Shown: positions 22,355 through 34,614, numbered from the stretch's first letter. The stretch is 64,000 nt of DNA from Bettongia penicillata ogilbyi (GCA_023548195.1 JAJHZJ010000695.1:248001-312000), one strand, 5' to 3'. Numbers and translations: made by a program. The notes: generated by a model from the letters alone, not told the origin.

Positions 22355-23363
22355 ATGTTACAAAGCATGGTAAAAGCAGTTGGTATTAAAACAATAGACT
22401 GAATTAATTACTGAGAATAAATTGATGACATCTTTAATTTGAAGAAAAGAATTTCAGTCTAAATTTCCTAGAGGAAGGTAACCTTGGGTAAAATTTGGCA
22501 TTGATGGAAAAGTTAAGGTTTTAAAGGTAAATTTGATTTTATGATTGGCATTTAATCAGGAACTAGAACATGTATAGAAAGACATGTAAGCCACTTAAGA
22601 CTTCCCTCAAAAGATGTTCCTTAGCCAAAGTGAAATTAGAATTGTATTTGAAACCTGATTATGGAACTTGCCGTTTTTAGATGCTATAGGACTATTAAGC
22701 GACTGTTCTTCTGAGTCTAACTCCAAGTATGGAAAGCAAGAATGAGCCTCCAATACATGACACCGGTAAGCTGATGAGATGCTTGTATGAACTGCATAGG
22801 TGATCTCAAGGGAAGGATGGGAGAGTGGCTGTTCCTCATGGGCTGAGGTGGGATTCTCCTAACTCAATTTCCCCACTGACACCTGGCAGACTTTAAGCCT
22901 GACTGAATGTAAGTGGATAATCTAATCCTGCCTGGAATTGACATGAAGTTAGGGAGATATTGTATCCCTGCAATATCCTTACTATTGGTGGCAATTTCCT
23001 ATAATCAGAAGGTTTCTAAGCTTAATACCAGATCTATTCAATTATAGATTATGGGTAGGGGAACATCCGAGGTTATCTAAAATTAAGCTATTAGGCATAG
23101 GACTTTAGACCAACAACATAAAGTTAGGGTGCTTTAATTCTTAGTAATACTGTGGAGACAATTAGGTCAAGAGCTTGTGAAGTTAGCAACATAAATATTA
23201 TGTGTCTCAGTTGGTTAATGTTTAAAAAAAATTATTTTGTGGTCCCTATTATAAATGCTTTAAAAAGATGTATTACCTGACCAAAAGTCTGAATAGCTTT
23301 ATCTGTTATAAACTGTTTTAAAAATAAACAAAAATAATAATAAATAAATAATAATAATAATAA
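22355..23363 (+). other. About 1 kb of non-HAL1 sequence with A-rich tail
   Basis: Not matched to any repeat or gene I recognise. It has no long open frame and ends in aataataaataaataataat-type DNA. The position between the HAL1 3' UTR and the right target-site duplication makes it a candidate 3'-transduced segment. Confidence 0.4.
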
Positions 23364-23369
23364 AAACCA

Positions 23370-23560
23370 CTAGGAAATGTGCTGGATTGGATTTAGATAT
23401 CCTGGGTTGAAATCGCTGCTGTGGAACTTACTGGCTGTGTCTCCTTAGGAAAGTGGTTTGACCTCTCCAAACAGATTTATATTCTTCTGCAAAGGCAGAG
23501 GGCTATTCCAAATGGACTATGAGGTCCCTTACCCCTATAAACCTATGATCTTTAGATCTA
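23370..23560 (+). repeat. MIR-type SINE
   Basis: 'cctgggttgaaatcgctgct' then gtggaacttactggctgtgtc, ggaaagtggtttgacctctcc and aatggactatgaggtccctt, MIR-like in sense orientation. Confidence 0.6.
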
Positions 23561-23569
23561 TGACCTTCA

Positions 23570-24250
23570 GTCTTTCCTCTGCCACTATCACCATAACTGG
23601 ACTCCCAACTCAACTATCCTTTCTTCCTTTCCTTTATTTTTTCCCTGTTGAACCATACTTCAGACAAGAGTACATATTCTCAGGTTTTCTTCCCAAAGAA
23701 ATAGTTATACTCCTTCTCTGTAGCTCAGACAAAGTTCCTTCTCATTTCTTTATCAAGGCTGTTTAGATCCTAAAGATCACACAACTATGACTAATTCCCT
23801 ATGGACACCTGAAGGAGACTGGTAGCCCTCATCTTGTAGTACTATATTGTGATGTATAAATCTCCCCTACAAACACTCTGGACTAAAAGTATACATCCCA
23901 TATTCATTCTCAGTAATTGAGAAAGATTGCCTATTGATCATTACTATTTGTTGATCCATCTCTGTTCCCATATAAATAAATATTTATTTTTCCACCTCTG
24001 GGGGAGATGGAGGTTGGAAACTCTCAACAAAGATAAACTTGTATTGTGCCTTTAACCCAAGAAAAGGATTATCTAACACCCATGTCACTTCATGACACCC
24101 AATTATTTAATTAAATTATAATAGTACCAATGAACTCTTATGATTCATCTTTTCATGTGGTTCAATTTTGCCTTATTGGAAAAACACTCTTTTTGGATAA
24201 CATTGTAAAAAAGATAAATTTAGCTTTGATACAAAGGGAAAATTCTTAAC
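23570..24250. other. Gene-free stretch, nothing recognised
   Basis: AT-rich sequence without a convincing frame, RNA or named repeat. Confidence 0.4.
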
Positions 24251-24256
24251 CATTAG

Positions 24257-24312
24257 TACTATCAAGTGGAATAAGCAACTATAAGCAACTATCAAGTGGA
24301 ATAAGCAACATA
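24257..24312. repeat. 30-bp tandem duplication
   Basis: atcaagtggaataagcaact begins at 24261 and again at 24291, an exact 30-base period with nearly two units. Confidence 0.9.
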
Positions 24313-24624
24313 TAAGGAGTAGTAGGCTCTCACTCACTGAAGGCTTTCTAGTAAAAGAAAGTAATGGATGACCATTTCTTGAATATGTTGCAGATAATAT
24401 TCTTATTTATTTATGGGTTAAACTAGATGGTCCTTGAAGTCTCTGTCAACATTAAGATTTCTGTGTGTCCTTGCAAGGAGCCATCATTATTTGTGTATTT
24501 TTGCCTGAATTTCATCAACCTATTTGAATGGTCTGTTCCACACTGCCTTCTCTTTCAGTTTTCCATTCCTGTTGCCTTCTATTGTAATTCAACTTGTTTG
24601 TCTTTTGGGGTTTTTTTGGTAGCA

Positions 24625-24870
24625 TGATATCATAGATAGAATGATGGATTTGGGTCAAGAAACCTTGAATTCAAATTCCACATTTTAATATTACTAATTA
24701 ACTAAAAGACCATGAGTAAGTTACTTAAGATTTCTAATTTTCAGTTTTTACATGTGTAAAATGTGAGTAATAATTCTACTACCAAAGTTCATAGGGTTAT
24801 TGTGCAGTTAAAAAAATAATATAAGTATGCTGCTTTACAAGCTTTAAGGTGTTTTATGCAAGTTATTATT
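24625..24870 (+). repeat. CORE-type SINE
   Basis: The order gcatgatatcatagatagaa, ccttgaattcaaattccaca, gaccatgagtaagttactta and gtgtaaaatgtgagtaataa, then ggttattgtgcagtt and gctttacaagctttaaggtg, matches the long form of this SINE seen also at 27830-28045 and 30665-30890. Confidence 0.65.
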
Positions 24871-25416
24871 GTTGGTCCTGCATTACAGAAGGATGAGCAA
24901 TGAGTGCATATTGAAGAGAAAAAAAATGTGACATATGTAAAGAATACCGTACTAACAAATAGAGCTATCCACAAATAGAATGGTCTTCCATTAGAGGCAG
25001 GAAATTACTTTTCAATTGAAATCTTCAAGTGATGAGTGACTTATTGAAGATAATGTAGAAATGATTCTTGTGGACTAGATTATATGGCATCCAAGGCTTC
25101 TTCCAACTTTAAGATCATGAAAATTAGATGAAATGGAGAAAAGCTGACATTTCAGAGTCTTTGTGTTTATTTCCACATTAAGCCTCTACATCTTCCCAGT
25201 TAAGTAGCCCCCAAGCAAATCATATCCCTTCTGAATATCTTCAAAATATGGTTCAGAGAAGGAGAATTTATGGCATTCTATCTTGATTTTGCTATTCAGC
25301 TACTGCTGCCACTGATGCCTTGGGCATGGGAGTAACAGTAGATGGGTGAGACCAGGTTCACATCTCCAGTACCCAGGACACCCTCTGAGAGTGAGTTGAT
25401 AATAAAACAATTATCT

Positions 25417-25435
25417 TGTTCATCTTTCATTCCAG
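25417..25435 (+). other. Candidate splice acceptor 5' of OR gene 2
   Basis: tgttcatctttcattccag ends at 25435, giving a good polypyrimidine-AG acceptor 87 bases before the OR 2 ATG. I found no matching O/E plus homeodomain promoter upstream. Confidence 0.4.
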
Positions 25436-25522
25436 CTGTCACCCAGAGGACACTCCTAAACCTCTGGAACATTTCCTTCTCTAAGTAGACTTCAGAAATT
25501 ACACTACTTGTTGTCAGTCATC

Positions 25523-26473
25523 ATGGGATTCTCTAATAAGTCATTTCTGGACCCAAAAACAGTGACACTCGTTGGAATCCCTGGATTTGAACATCTGCAC
25601 TTCTGGATTGGATTCCCTTTTTGCATCCTTGGCATAGTAGCCCTGCTGGGGAATGTCCTTCTATTGACCATCATCCCAACAGAGCGTAATCTTCACCAAC
25701 CCATGTATATCTTCCTGGCTATGCTAGCTGCAACTGACCTGGGCATATGTGCTTCCATAGCCCCCAAGATGCTGGCTATTTTCTGGTTCAGAGCCTGCAC
25801 CATGTCTTTTCATGCTTGTCTCACTCAGCTATTTTTCATTCATGCTTTACAAGGCATGGAGTCAGGCATCTTGCTGGCCATGGCCTTTGATCGCTATGTA
25901 GCAATTTGTGATCCACTCAGACACTCTGCCATCCTCACACCAACCATCCTAAGCCGGATGATATTGGTACTGGCAATGAGAGCTGTTGCATTAGTTGGCG
26001 TACTGCCCATTCTGATTAGACGTTTGCATGTCTTCCATACCACTATCATAGCCCACTCTTACTGTGAGCACATGGCTGTGGTCAAATTGCTGGCTGGGAA
26101 TGTCCAGATAAATAAATCCTTTGGGTTGTTTGTAGCATTTGCCATCCTGGGTTTTGACATGGTTTTTGTTCTTGTTTCCTATTCCCTAATCATCTGGACA
26201 GTTTTTCACCTTCCCCAGAAGAAGGCACGTTTGAAAGCTCTCAACACCTGCACAGCTCACATCTTTGTCTTCCTTGAATTCTATGTCCTTGCTTTCTTCT
26301 CCTTTTTCAGTCATCGTTTTGGACATGTTGCTCCTTTTGCCCACATTCTTTTATCTACTATCTACCTCCTTGTGCCTCCTGCTCTCAACCCCATTGTTTA
26401 TGGAGTGAAAACCAAGGAAATCCGTGTCAAGGTGCTAAGGATATTCACTCCAAAGGACGATTACTTGCAGTGA
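25523..26473 (+). CDS. Class I olfactory receptor, OR52-like (OR gene 2)
   Basis: A complete single-exon odorant receptor GPCR of 316 residues. The start is the ATG at 25523 (atcATGg, good context); five extra upstream codons are reached only from a TTG. Landmarks: N-glycosylation NKS at 5-7, GIPGFE at 18-23, GN at 43-44, LHQPMY at 57-62, Cys99, MAFDRYVAIC at 120-129, AHSYCEHMAVVKL in the second extracellular loop, TM6 start KALNTCTAH, HRFGH, and NPIVYG in TM7. The CxEHMAVVKL loop and PLRHSAIL are OR52-type features. By hand count it is 77% identical, without gaps, to OR gene 3. TM6 begins TCTAH instead of the usual TC(G/S)SH, a change shared with OR 3. No inactivating change is visible. Confidence 0.96.
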   Translation: MGFSNKSFLDPKTVTLVGIPGFEHLHFWIGFPFCILGIVALLGNVLLLTIIPTERNLHQPMYIFLAMLAATDLGICASIAPKMLAIFWFRACTMSFHACLTQLFFIHALQGMESGILLAMAFDRYVAICDPLRHSAILTPTILSRMILVLAMRAVALVGVLPILIRRLHVFHTTIIAHSYCEHMAVVKLLAGNVQINKSFGLFVAFAILGFDMVFVLVSYSLIIWTVFHLPQKKARLKALNTCTAHIFVFLEFYVLAFFSFFSHRFGHVAPFAHILLSTIYLLVPPALNPIVYGVKTKEIRVKVLRIFTPKDDYLQ

Positions 26474-26887
26474 ATTAACACCTCCAACCACTAATGAGAT
26501 GTCTTTTTAATTTACCACAATACACTGCATATGCCAAGTGCAACTCCTTTCAAAGGAGAGGTATGAAATATAATTTAGGCAATGAAGGATATAATGAAGG
26601 AATAATCAGATGGGTAAAGACATTTTTATGTTGATTATTAGTCTTGATGTCTTATTTCCTACTGAGATCTGAGATTCGATCTGAGACTAAAATTGTCCTA
26701 AAAATTTGGACTTGGTTGTAGAGCCATCAGAAGAATAATAGTGTTAAAAGGGGAAAAAAAGTGCTCAGATTGGGGTAGGGACCTAAGCTGCAAGGAAGAT
26801 AGGAACATTAGACTCAGAGGAATGGATTAAGCTATGAACAATTGCCCATAGACTTTGGTGTGGCAATAAGAAGATGCCAATGTGTTA

Positions 26888-26893
26888 AATAAA
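26888..26893 (+). terminator. Possible polyadenylation signal of OR gene 2
   Basis: An AATAAA hexamer about 415 bases after the OR 2 stop codon. It is the first perfect hexamer I noted downstream, and its use is not shown. Confidence 0.3.
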
Positions 26894-27109
26894 GGCAATA
26901 CTAGTACATGATAACTTTATTAAAAACCAAAGAAGAAACACAGGATTCTTAAAAATTTCCAAAAGATAAAATATGTAGAAAACATAATTGTTATCTCCAA
27001 TTATACAAAGAGCTACTTTTTGGGGAAAGGGTTAGCTTTTTTCTTCTTGGCCTCTGAAAGCATTAGCCTGGAAGATATATGGATATTGTAGAGAGATTTT
27101 TACTTGATA

Positions 27110-27245
27110 TTTTAATGAATATATATATAAATACCCATATGTATGTATATACACACATATATATTAGTATCTTCTATGTACTAGGCACTGGAGTTAGAAA
27201 GAAAAAATGGAGTCCCTGAATTCAAAGAATGTAATCATATTTGAC
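27110..27245 (+). repeat. TA/CA simple repeat and old interspersed repeat
   Basis: TA/CA-rich tract at 27118-27167, then 'cttctatgtactaggcactg' plus gagttagaaagaaaaaatgg, a decayed copy of the unnamed repeat also at 4965-5090. Confidence 0.5.
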
Positions 27246-27829
27246 AGGTAGTATTGAAAGTTATATTGATTCAGTGACTCATTGTTCCCAGCCCAGTTTG
27301 TCGATCAGTGTTGGGGGAGGTTCTGTTGGAAAAGGTAACACCCAGTCTGTAACTTTTTGCTTTACCTGGTCTTTGTCACACATGCCACCTGTGATGTTTG
27401 TACCCCTACCTGCAAATTGGCAATATACTTGCTCCCTTGAAGAGAAAATGAGACACATCCTCTTTTGCTGACATTAACCTATCTGCATTGTCTTTATCTC
27501 AGTCCAAATTATACTAATAAAAATTGATCCCACATTGAAACCATTGCTGATCTCCAGTGATTAGTCAATCGACATATTGTTGCCTTGACATATTTATAAT
27601 AAACTCCTTTTAATTCTCTTTTTCCTGAGTTTTATCTCTAATTAGGATAAAAGCCCAAATGAAAACTTTTTCTTTCAATCATAGAAATCACATGACTGAT
27701 TAGTATATTAAAAAAATAAACACAAAAGTAAGGCAAGATCTTTGGGTAGGAGGGAAGTGAATTCAGAATAATGTGCTTTTTTTTGAAGGTAGTGCTTGAG
27801 GTGAATCTCAAAAGAAAATGACAGAGTCT

Positions 27830-28045
27830 GGTATCTAGAATGGACAGCTCTAGACCTGAAGTCAAAAAGACCTGAGTTTAAGTACTACCACAAATGCTTA
27901 CTGTTGTCATGGGTAAGTCACTTGGTCTTTTATTACTTCAGTTTCTACATCTGTAGAATGAGAAAAATAATAGCACCTGTCTCCAAAGATTTTTGGGAGG
28001 ATAAAATAATATTGTAAGGCACTTTACAAACACTGAAGCTCTATA
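27830..28045 (+). repeat. CORE-type SINE
   Basis: 'tctagacctgaagtcaaaaa' then gacctgagtttaagtactac, catgggtaagtcacttggtc, ctacatctgtagaatgag and ataatagcacctgtctccaaag, ending near aggcactttacaaac. Confidence 0.75.
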
Positions 28046-28479
28046 AAAAATGTTAACTAAATGACTAAGAATTGATAGTGAGGAGAAAGTAAAAGTCAGA
28101 AATGCAGCCTAGTTCAAAGGCACATTCATAACAAATGAATGGATGAGTAATAGCAAGAAATACCATTAGATATAATGAAAAATTGACTGAACAATGCTGC
28201 CGCCTCTATTTCTGGTTATTAATTTCTCCCTGGGTTTTTTTGGGACACTGCTATCTCCTTGTGCTTATTCTACTTATCTTGAAGTTCCTTAGTCTCCTTT
28301 GTTGGATCATCATCTTCATTACATTTCTATATATAAGTATACTTCAAGACTGTATTCTTAATAATTTTGTTCCTCCCCCGCCTCCCCATCATTTCTCTGG
28401 GTGTTCTCACCTAAATCCTATGAGTTTGGCTATCATTATAGTATTGACCATGTCATTCACATATTCAAGAAATTCGAGT

Positions 28480-29010
28480 GGACACCAATTGCTTCTAAGA
28501 TAAAACAGAAGTTCTTCTGGTGGACATTTAAAGTCTCTTTTAAACTTGTACTAGCCTTCCTTCCCAGACTTACTGAAAAACATTCTTCAATATTATACTC
28601 TACAATTCTACAAAGCTGTCTTATTTATTATTCATTGTGTACGACATTCCATATACCAATTCCAGACCTTTAATGGAGACTACCTAGACTTAAATTTCTC
28701 CTTGTCTCTAAAAAGTTCTGGGACTTTTTTCAAGCCTCAGCTTAAATATCACTTTTTATATGATGACTATCCTGATGTCTCTAGCTGATGTTGCTCTTTC
28801 CTCTTTTCAATTTGCTTGGATGGTTCTTCCTCTCTCTTTAAGTTGGCTTTGAATTTGCTTTGCCTGTATTGCATTTTTACTCATCTATGCTCAGTTGCAT
28901 TCTTCTAATAAAATGTAATCTCCTGAACTGTAGGGACTGTTTTTACTACTTTCTCTGTACTCCTACTGCCAAACACAGTAAGTTAACAACAAATCCTTGT
29001 TGAACTGAAC
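28480..29010 (+). repeat. L2 LINE, 3' end
   Basis: The order of L2-like text is kept: ataaaacagaagttcttc, gcctcagcttaaatatcact, tgatgactatcctgatgtc, aaatgtaatctcctgaactg plus tagggactgtttt, and the terminal caacaaatccttgttgaactgaa. This corresponds to the 3' UTR and end of L2. Confidence 0.7.
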
Positions 29011-29479
29011 AACCCTAAACATTATTAAAAATGGAATGGAATATCATGGAAAGGAAGGATTTCCCAATTACTGATGGTTTTTAAGCAATGACTTGAGGAT
29101 CATTTTTCAGCAATTTAATGGAAGGGATACTATACTTCCAGTAGAGGATGATCTTAATAACTTCTGGGATGTACTCTAAAACTAATTCTTACCAGAGGAA
29201 TACATGAAATGACTTTGAGTTACTTGATGTCTTAAACCAAGGTTTAGGGATCTTGGAAAGGTGAAAGATGAAAGCAGGGCTTTCTCATAAAGGGACATAG
29301 AGAATGAAAACAGGACTTCCCATCTAGGCTTATGGTACAAGGGTAAAAAAGTATTTATTTAGAGATACTGGAGGGACAAAATGATACTTATAAAATCTAA
29401 GGCTATTGAGATAAGGGTTGTGGTACTGAATTCTAGAAAGTCTAAAACAGTATAAATTCCTTCAACTGAATTAATTTAC

Positions 29480-29740
29480 TAGAACATAATAGCCAGTATT
29501 AATATTGCCCTATAAGGTTTGCTAAGCACTTTAAAATATCTCATTTTATTCTCACAACAACCCAGGTGCTATCATTCATCTTCTTCTTTTACAAATATGG
29601 AAACTGAGGCAGATATAGGTTAAGTGATTTGTCCATGTTTACAGGACTAGGTTTCTGTGGCTGGATTTGAATTCAACTCTGGTAAGGTCCAGCACACTAT
29701 ACATTGCACCATTTACCTGCCTAATGCATAATAAACGATC
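29480..29740 (-). repeat. CORE-type SINE, antisense
   Basis: 'ctcacaacaacccaggtgct', tatggaaactgaggcagata, ttaagtgatttgtccatgt, ggctggatttgaattcaact and acattgcaccatttacctgcc. Confidence 0.75.
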
Positions 29741-29799
29741 AATAAAAACATGCTGATTGATTGGTGAATTTCATAAGCCTACATAGGCCCAGGGGTCTT

Positions 29800-30500
29800 T
29801 CCTGGTACTTTTCTCTTTCCTGATCTCATCATCTCACATGAGTTACTTTAGCATCACTACAGAGATGATGTCCATATGGACATATTCTGTCTTAATTTTT
29901 CTCCTGACAACCAGGCTTCTATTACCAGATACCTTTTGAATACCTTCCACTGAGATTCCTTTTAACTCAATGTGTATAAAATGGAAGCTACTTTCTCTTT
30001 TTCCTACCACTCTGATATACCTCCTCAAAAGTTCCCAATTTCTGTTGAAGGCATCACTATTCAGTAACCATATCTCCAACCTCAGAATCATTCCTGCCTC
30101 TTTCCTCTCCTTCGCTTCTCATAGCCAATCAGTTATATTTGCAAGTCCTATCCATTCAACTTCCACAGTTTATTTCAAATTTATTTACTTGTATGGCTAC
30201 CTTCTTCCTTCCCCACCTCCCCACCCCTCCCCCACCCGCTGCCCCGCAACCCCAAGTTCAGGACTTTATCCTTGTTTTGTTTTCCTGAACAATCTCTGTA
30301 TGCTCTTAACTGAACTCCTGTGTTTATCCTAATTTCCATACATAGTTGCTAACGTAATCTTCCTAAAGTACATTTGCCATGTCACTCTCCTATCCAGAAT
30401 TCCTCAGTGGTTCTTTATTTATTCTAAGATAAAATCCCAGTTTTTTACCTTTATATTTAAAATCTATAATAATTTGATTCAAGATAACATTTCTGGTTTT
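29800..30500 (+). repeat. L2 LINE fragment
   Basis: 'catttgccatgtcactctcc' then tatccagaattcctcagtgg-ttc and attctaagataaaatcccag is the diagnostic L2 stretch near the ORF2 end. Upstream, ccatctccaacctcagaatcattcctgcc-like text fits the same element. A C-rich run lies at 30210-30245. Confidence 0.6.
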
Positions 30501-30664
30501 GTTTCATATCAGTCCCCTTTGCATTCTATAACACAACCAAGTTGGCTTCTTTACTGTTACCTATACAGTATAGGGAATTCTATCTCCCACTATTGTGCTC
30601 TTGAAGAGGCTGAACCCCATGCCCAAAATATATTCCTTTGAGTCCCAAAATCTTTAACTTATTG

Positions 30665-30895
30665 AAGAGTTACCTAGATGGACCTGGAGTCAGGAACTCC
30701 TGAGTTCAACTTTAACGTCAGACACATACTGGCTGTGTGACTCCAGGCAAATCACTTAACCTCTCAGCTTCCTTGTCTATCAAACAGTCATGATAATAGC
30801 ACCTATTTCCCAGAGTTGCTGGGAAGATAAATGAGATAATGTTTATAAAATGGTCTCCAAACCTTAAAATATTATATAAACATTAGATAATACAA
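30665..30895 (+). repeat. CORE-type SINE
   Basis: 'gacctggagtcaggaactcc' plus tgagttcaac, actggctgtgtgactccagg, caaatcacttaacctctcag and ataatagcacctatttcccag, ending ccttaaaatattatataaac. Confidence 0.85.
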
Positions 30896-31018
30896 ACTGT
30901 AGAGGAAGGCTTCCCTGTTTTCTCTGTTCTTATTCACTCTCTCTTCTCATAATGTGTGTATGCACATGTACACACAAATATATAAAAACACATATTTGTA
31001 AGAACACACATGAATAAA

Positions 31019-31840
31019 ATCTAGAATGTCTGAAGTATTTAAAAATAAACTCTACTAAAATAATACTGTAAGGATCAACATTATTTACCTCAGTTCAGAG
31101 AGTTTGGAACTGGCAGGAGAAGATGAAATGATTTGTTAAATTAACAGAAAATAAACGTCAGAACCAAAATGAGAACCCAGGCCTCCTGTCTCCCACTTTA
31201 GTGGACTTTTCCAATATATTGTGCATACTGCACCAAAGAATGAAAAAGTTTGAGAACATGGTTTCTCTGATTAAATGGCAAGGGAAACATGCCATGACAT
31301 TTATTTCAAAGATTAGATTTTAAAGATACCTTTGTATATTACAGCTGTATAGAGAAAGGAGTGCAAAGATAGTAAAAGATCAAGAAATAAGACTTAAAAT
31401 GGAAAACTAGAGAATCTGTAATTACTCAACCAACTATCTTAAATAAATAGAAGGGCTTTATATGAGGGTGAGAATGTTTGTCCTTATTTCTGTTGAGGTT
31501 TACACCAGAAGTGGAAACATTGACATAGAAGGTACTTGACAGGAAAAAGAAAACTTTAAGGCGGTAACATCATGAGACACTAGCAATAGGACTGAGAATT
31601 TCTATTACTAGAAGTGACCCTTCTTTGTTTGGGTTCTCTAGAGAGAGATAAGATGGTCTCTTTCACAACCACAAACTATCTCCATAAAAACTGAAATATT
31701 ACTGTTGGGTGTACTTGAGTTCCCTTCCCCCATAAACACCACTGTGCACATGAAAGTACACATACCACAAACACACATACACATGCATAGATACAGACAT
31801 TTTTGGTGAGCTCCAATTCTCTGCTTCCTTTCTAAAATGA
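31019..31840 (+). repeat. Direct duplicate of 14917-15745
   Basis: Partner of the segment about 16.1 kb upstream in the same orientation; colinear blocks are listed there. It ends just before an L1 insertion at about 31885, and the upstream partner likewise ends where an L1 begins. Confidence 0.55.
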
Positions 31841-31884
31841 TTAAGATGTATGATGCTTGGGGGAGCAACTTTCAACCCGTGTTG

Positions 31885-33275
31885 AGTGAGACTATTTTCT
31901 AACCCTGGTCCTAGCTGGGAAAACTGTAAAACAATAGGAAAAAACTAGATATAGGCCAACATCTTACACCATATACTAAGATAAGGTCAAAATTGGCATA
32001 TGATCTAAACATAGAGAGCGAAAACATAAGCAAATTAAGGGAGAATGGAATACTTTATCTGTTAGATCTATGGATAAAGGAAAAATTTATGATCAAACAA
32101 ATGATATAGGGCATTATGAGATGTAAAACGAATGATTTTGAATACATTATTTTTTTGAATGCACAAACCAAACCAACACAACTAAGATTAAAAGGAAATC
32201 AGAACATTGGGGATATTATTATTATTAGCAAATGTCTCTGATGAAGATATCCTTTCTCAAATTTATAGAGAACTGAATCAAATTCTTAAGAATAGATGTC
32301 ATTGCCCAATTCATAAATGGTCGATAGACATGAATAGGCAGTTTTCAGGTGAAGGAATTGGAGCTATTTGCATTCATATTGAAAATGCTCTAAAATACTA
32401 TTGGTAAAGATAAATGCAAATTAAAATAACTCTGAATATCATTCCATATCTATCAGATTGGCTAATATGACAGAAATCTCAAATTATAAATGTTGGAGGG
32501 ATTGAGTTAGCTGATACAACCATGTGGAGAGCAATTTGGAACTATGCCCAAAGTGTTATAAACTGTTCATAGCATCTTATGCAATACCATTACTAGGTCT
32601 GTATCCCATACAGATCATTAAGAAAAGGGAAAAGGACCTGCATGTGCAAAATTATTTATAGCAGCCCTTTTCATTGTGAGAAAATTTTGGAAATTGAGGG
32701 GATGCCCATCATTTGAAGAATGGCTAAACAAGCTGTGATATATGAATGTAATAAAATCCTATTTTGCAGGAAGAAATGATGGACAGATTTCAGAAAAAAA
32801 AAACACAACAAACATGGACAAGTTTGTATGAATTGATGCAAGATGAATTTAGCAGAACCAGGAAAACACTGTGCACTGTTCACCATATTAACAACTTTGT
32901 GTGATAATTAGCGATGGATGACTGAGTTCTGCTCAACAACACATTGATCCAAGATATATAAAAGACTCATGAAGAAGATTATATCCACACCAGGAGAAAG
33001 AACTTACAGGCTCTGAATGCAGATTGAAGCATACTTTTTCACTGTAGTTTTTTTATGTTTTTTTCTTTTGATCTGTTTCTTTTTTTATAATTGTGAATAA
33101 TATGAAAATGTTTACATGATAGCACATGTATAACCAATATTGAATTGCTTACCATTTTAGAAAGAGGGGAGGGGAACAAGAAAGGGAGGAAAATTTAGAA
33201 CTCAAAATCTTGTAAAAATGAGTACCAATAATTGTTTTAACATGTAATTAGGAAAAAAAATAAAATACTAGTAAA
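31885..33275 (+). mobile_element. Old L1, ORF2 C-terminal part and 3' end
   Basis: Broken ORF2 text: ggccaacatcttacaccatatac, aaatttatagagaactgaatc, ggcagttttcaggtgaagg, gagcaatttggaactatgcc, gaatggctaaacaagctgtg and tcagaaaaaaaaaacac. It ends at the A-rich 'acatgtaattaggaaaaaaa'. It is 5' truncated, as is usual for L1, with many stops. Confidence 0.85.
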
Positions 33276-33299
33276 ATAATATTTAAAATTGTTTTTCAT

Positions 33300-34610
33300 G
33301 CAATTGGAAAACTAATTTTCAAGATAAAACATAAAAAGGGAGAGAAAAAAAGGACAGTATTTTCAACTTTTGTTTTAGGATCTATGCTGATTAGAAGATA
33401 GGTATTGTTCCTGGGATCTAGTTGGAGGAAGGAGAACATTCCTGGGTGAAAAGTCAGCTGTGATGAGCTTTATTACTTTTCAGAACCTAACTTACTTGGA
33501 GGCCTAGAAAGCCTCCAACGTGGGCTACTATTTCCTTAAATTGGTGCACTATTCTTTTTATTGTTAAAAGTATGCAGTACATTCTCATCACCCTGCCAAG
33601 ATTGCCTCTGTGCTAAAACAGCTTCAGTAGTATAAAATAGCAGAGAACCAGTTTTGTCCAGCAGGATGTCTGTGATTAGAAGAATGGGACAAAATAAATA
33701 AAAGCAGTTCTGCCCCCCTCCTTCCCCCAGCAAGTGACACGTGGTAGTGACTGTTCTTAAAGAGATCAAGCCCTACAAACCAGAATTGTGAAGTGCCCTG
33801 GGCACATGTCTTTCTCCATTCATTTGCTTCTTTGCTGGGTTTATATTCATGATAATTGTACAATATACATCTGTAAGAGAATGTGAAACTTTTTCTGTGG
33901 GTGGACCATGATATTTCAATTATTGCTGTTTTTTTTCTTCTCTTGAGTAAATATTTTAATATTTTAAATTAAATATTTCAATTTAATTTTCATTTATGAT
34001 TGCTTTGAATAAATGAAAGGCTCAGGAGCAACAGGTTTGATTAGCAGGAATTTATCTCTTATTTTCAGAGTTACCTTCAGAAATCTAAAAATGTTTACTT
34101 GTAGTCAGGTGGTCATGTCCATGACCAGTTAAGGAAAAAAAAAAAGACACTTGCAAGTATGAGCATAGATTGTGTAAGTTAGCCAGACCAGAGAGAATGG
34201 GGTTGAATTCACTCTGTTGAATTAGACTTTGCTATCATTCTGGGACAGTGGTAAATGGCCATGCCCAATTACATATGCTACATTCATATATCTATATTTT
34301 TTTTAATTCATAGACATAAATAGATATCAGTCATTCATTATACAACTGATTAGCAATGTTAATCAAAGCAAAGACATGGATAATTTTTTATATTATTTTA
34401 ATAGTGAGAAAGATAATCACTTCAAACCTTCAGCAGAATGACATATGAGTTTTCTTCACTTCTACAAACACAGTTTCACCATTCAATTCACTAAAGATAT
34501 CAAAGTCTCCAAGATCCTCTTTCCATAAAATAATTATTACATTCAGTCCCCCATGAAAGGTTATTTTGTTCCTTTTCCTTAATTGTGTCTTCAACTATTC
34601 TCAAGTGAAA
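33300..34610. other. Gene-free stretch, nothing recognised
   Basis: AT-rich sequence. I see no gene, RNA or nameable repeat; the open frames on both strands are short and without domain features. Confidence 0.4.
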
Positions 34611-34614
34611 ATCA

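Larger units (their letters stand above)
19710..23363 (+). mobile_element. HAL1-A: half-L1 with a likely 3' transduction
   Basis: It starts with ggaaggagccaggatggc, the 5' end typical of marsupial L1/HAL1 5' UTRs, continues through about 0.85 kb of 5' UTR and a broken ORF1 (20560-21415), and then enters a purine-rich 3' UTR (21420-22355) with no ORF2, as in HAL1 elements. At about 22355 (gagaaaaattgg) it leaves the HAL1 sequence seen in the two other copies and continues for about 1 kb of unrelated sequence, ending in an AATAA-rich tail (23320-23363). The near-perfect 11-bp duplications outside (19699-19709, 23364-23374) suggest that the whole 3.65 kb inserted as one unit. Confidence 0.6.

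Noticed and set aside
23792..23805. ttccctatggaca upstream of OR gene 2 as an O/E site
   Set aside because: One mismatch in the right half-site and no adjacent homeodomain core or splice donor.
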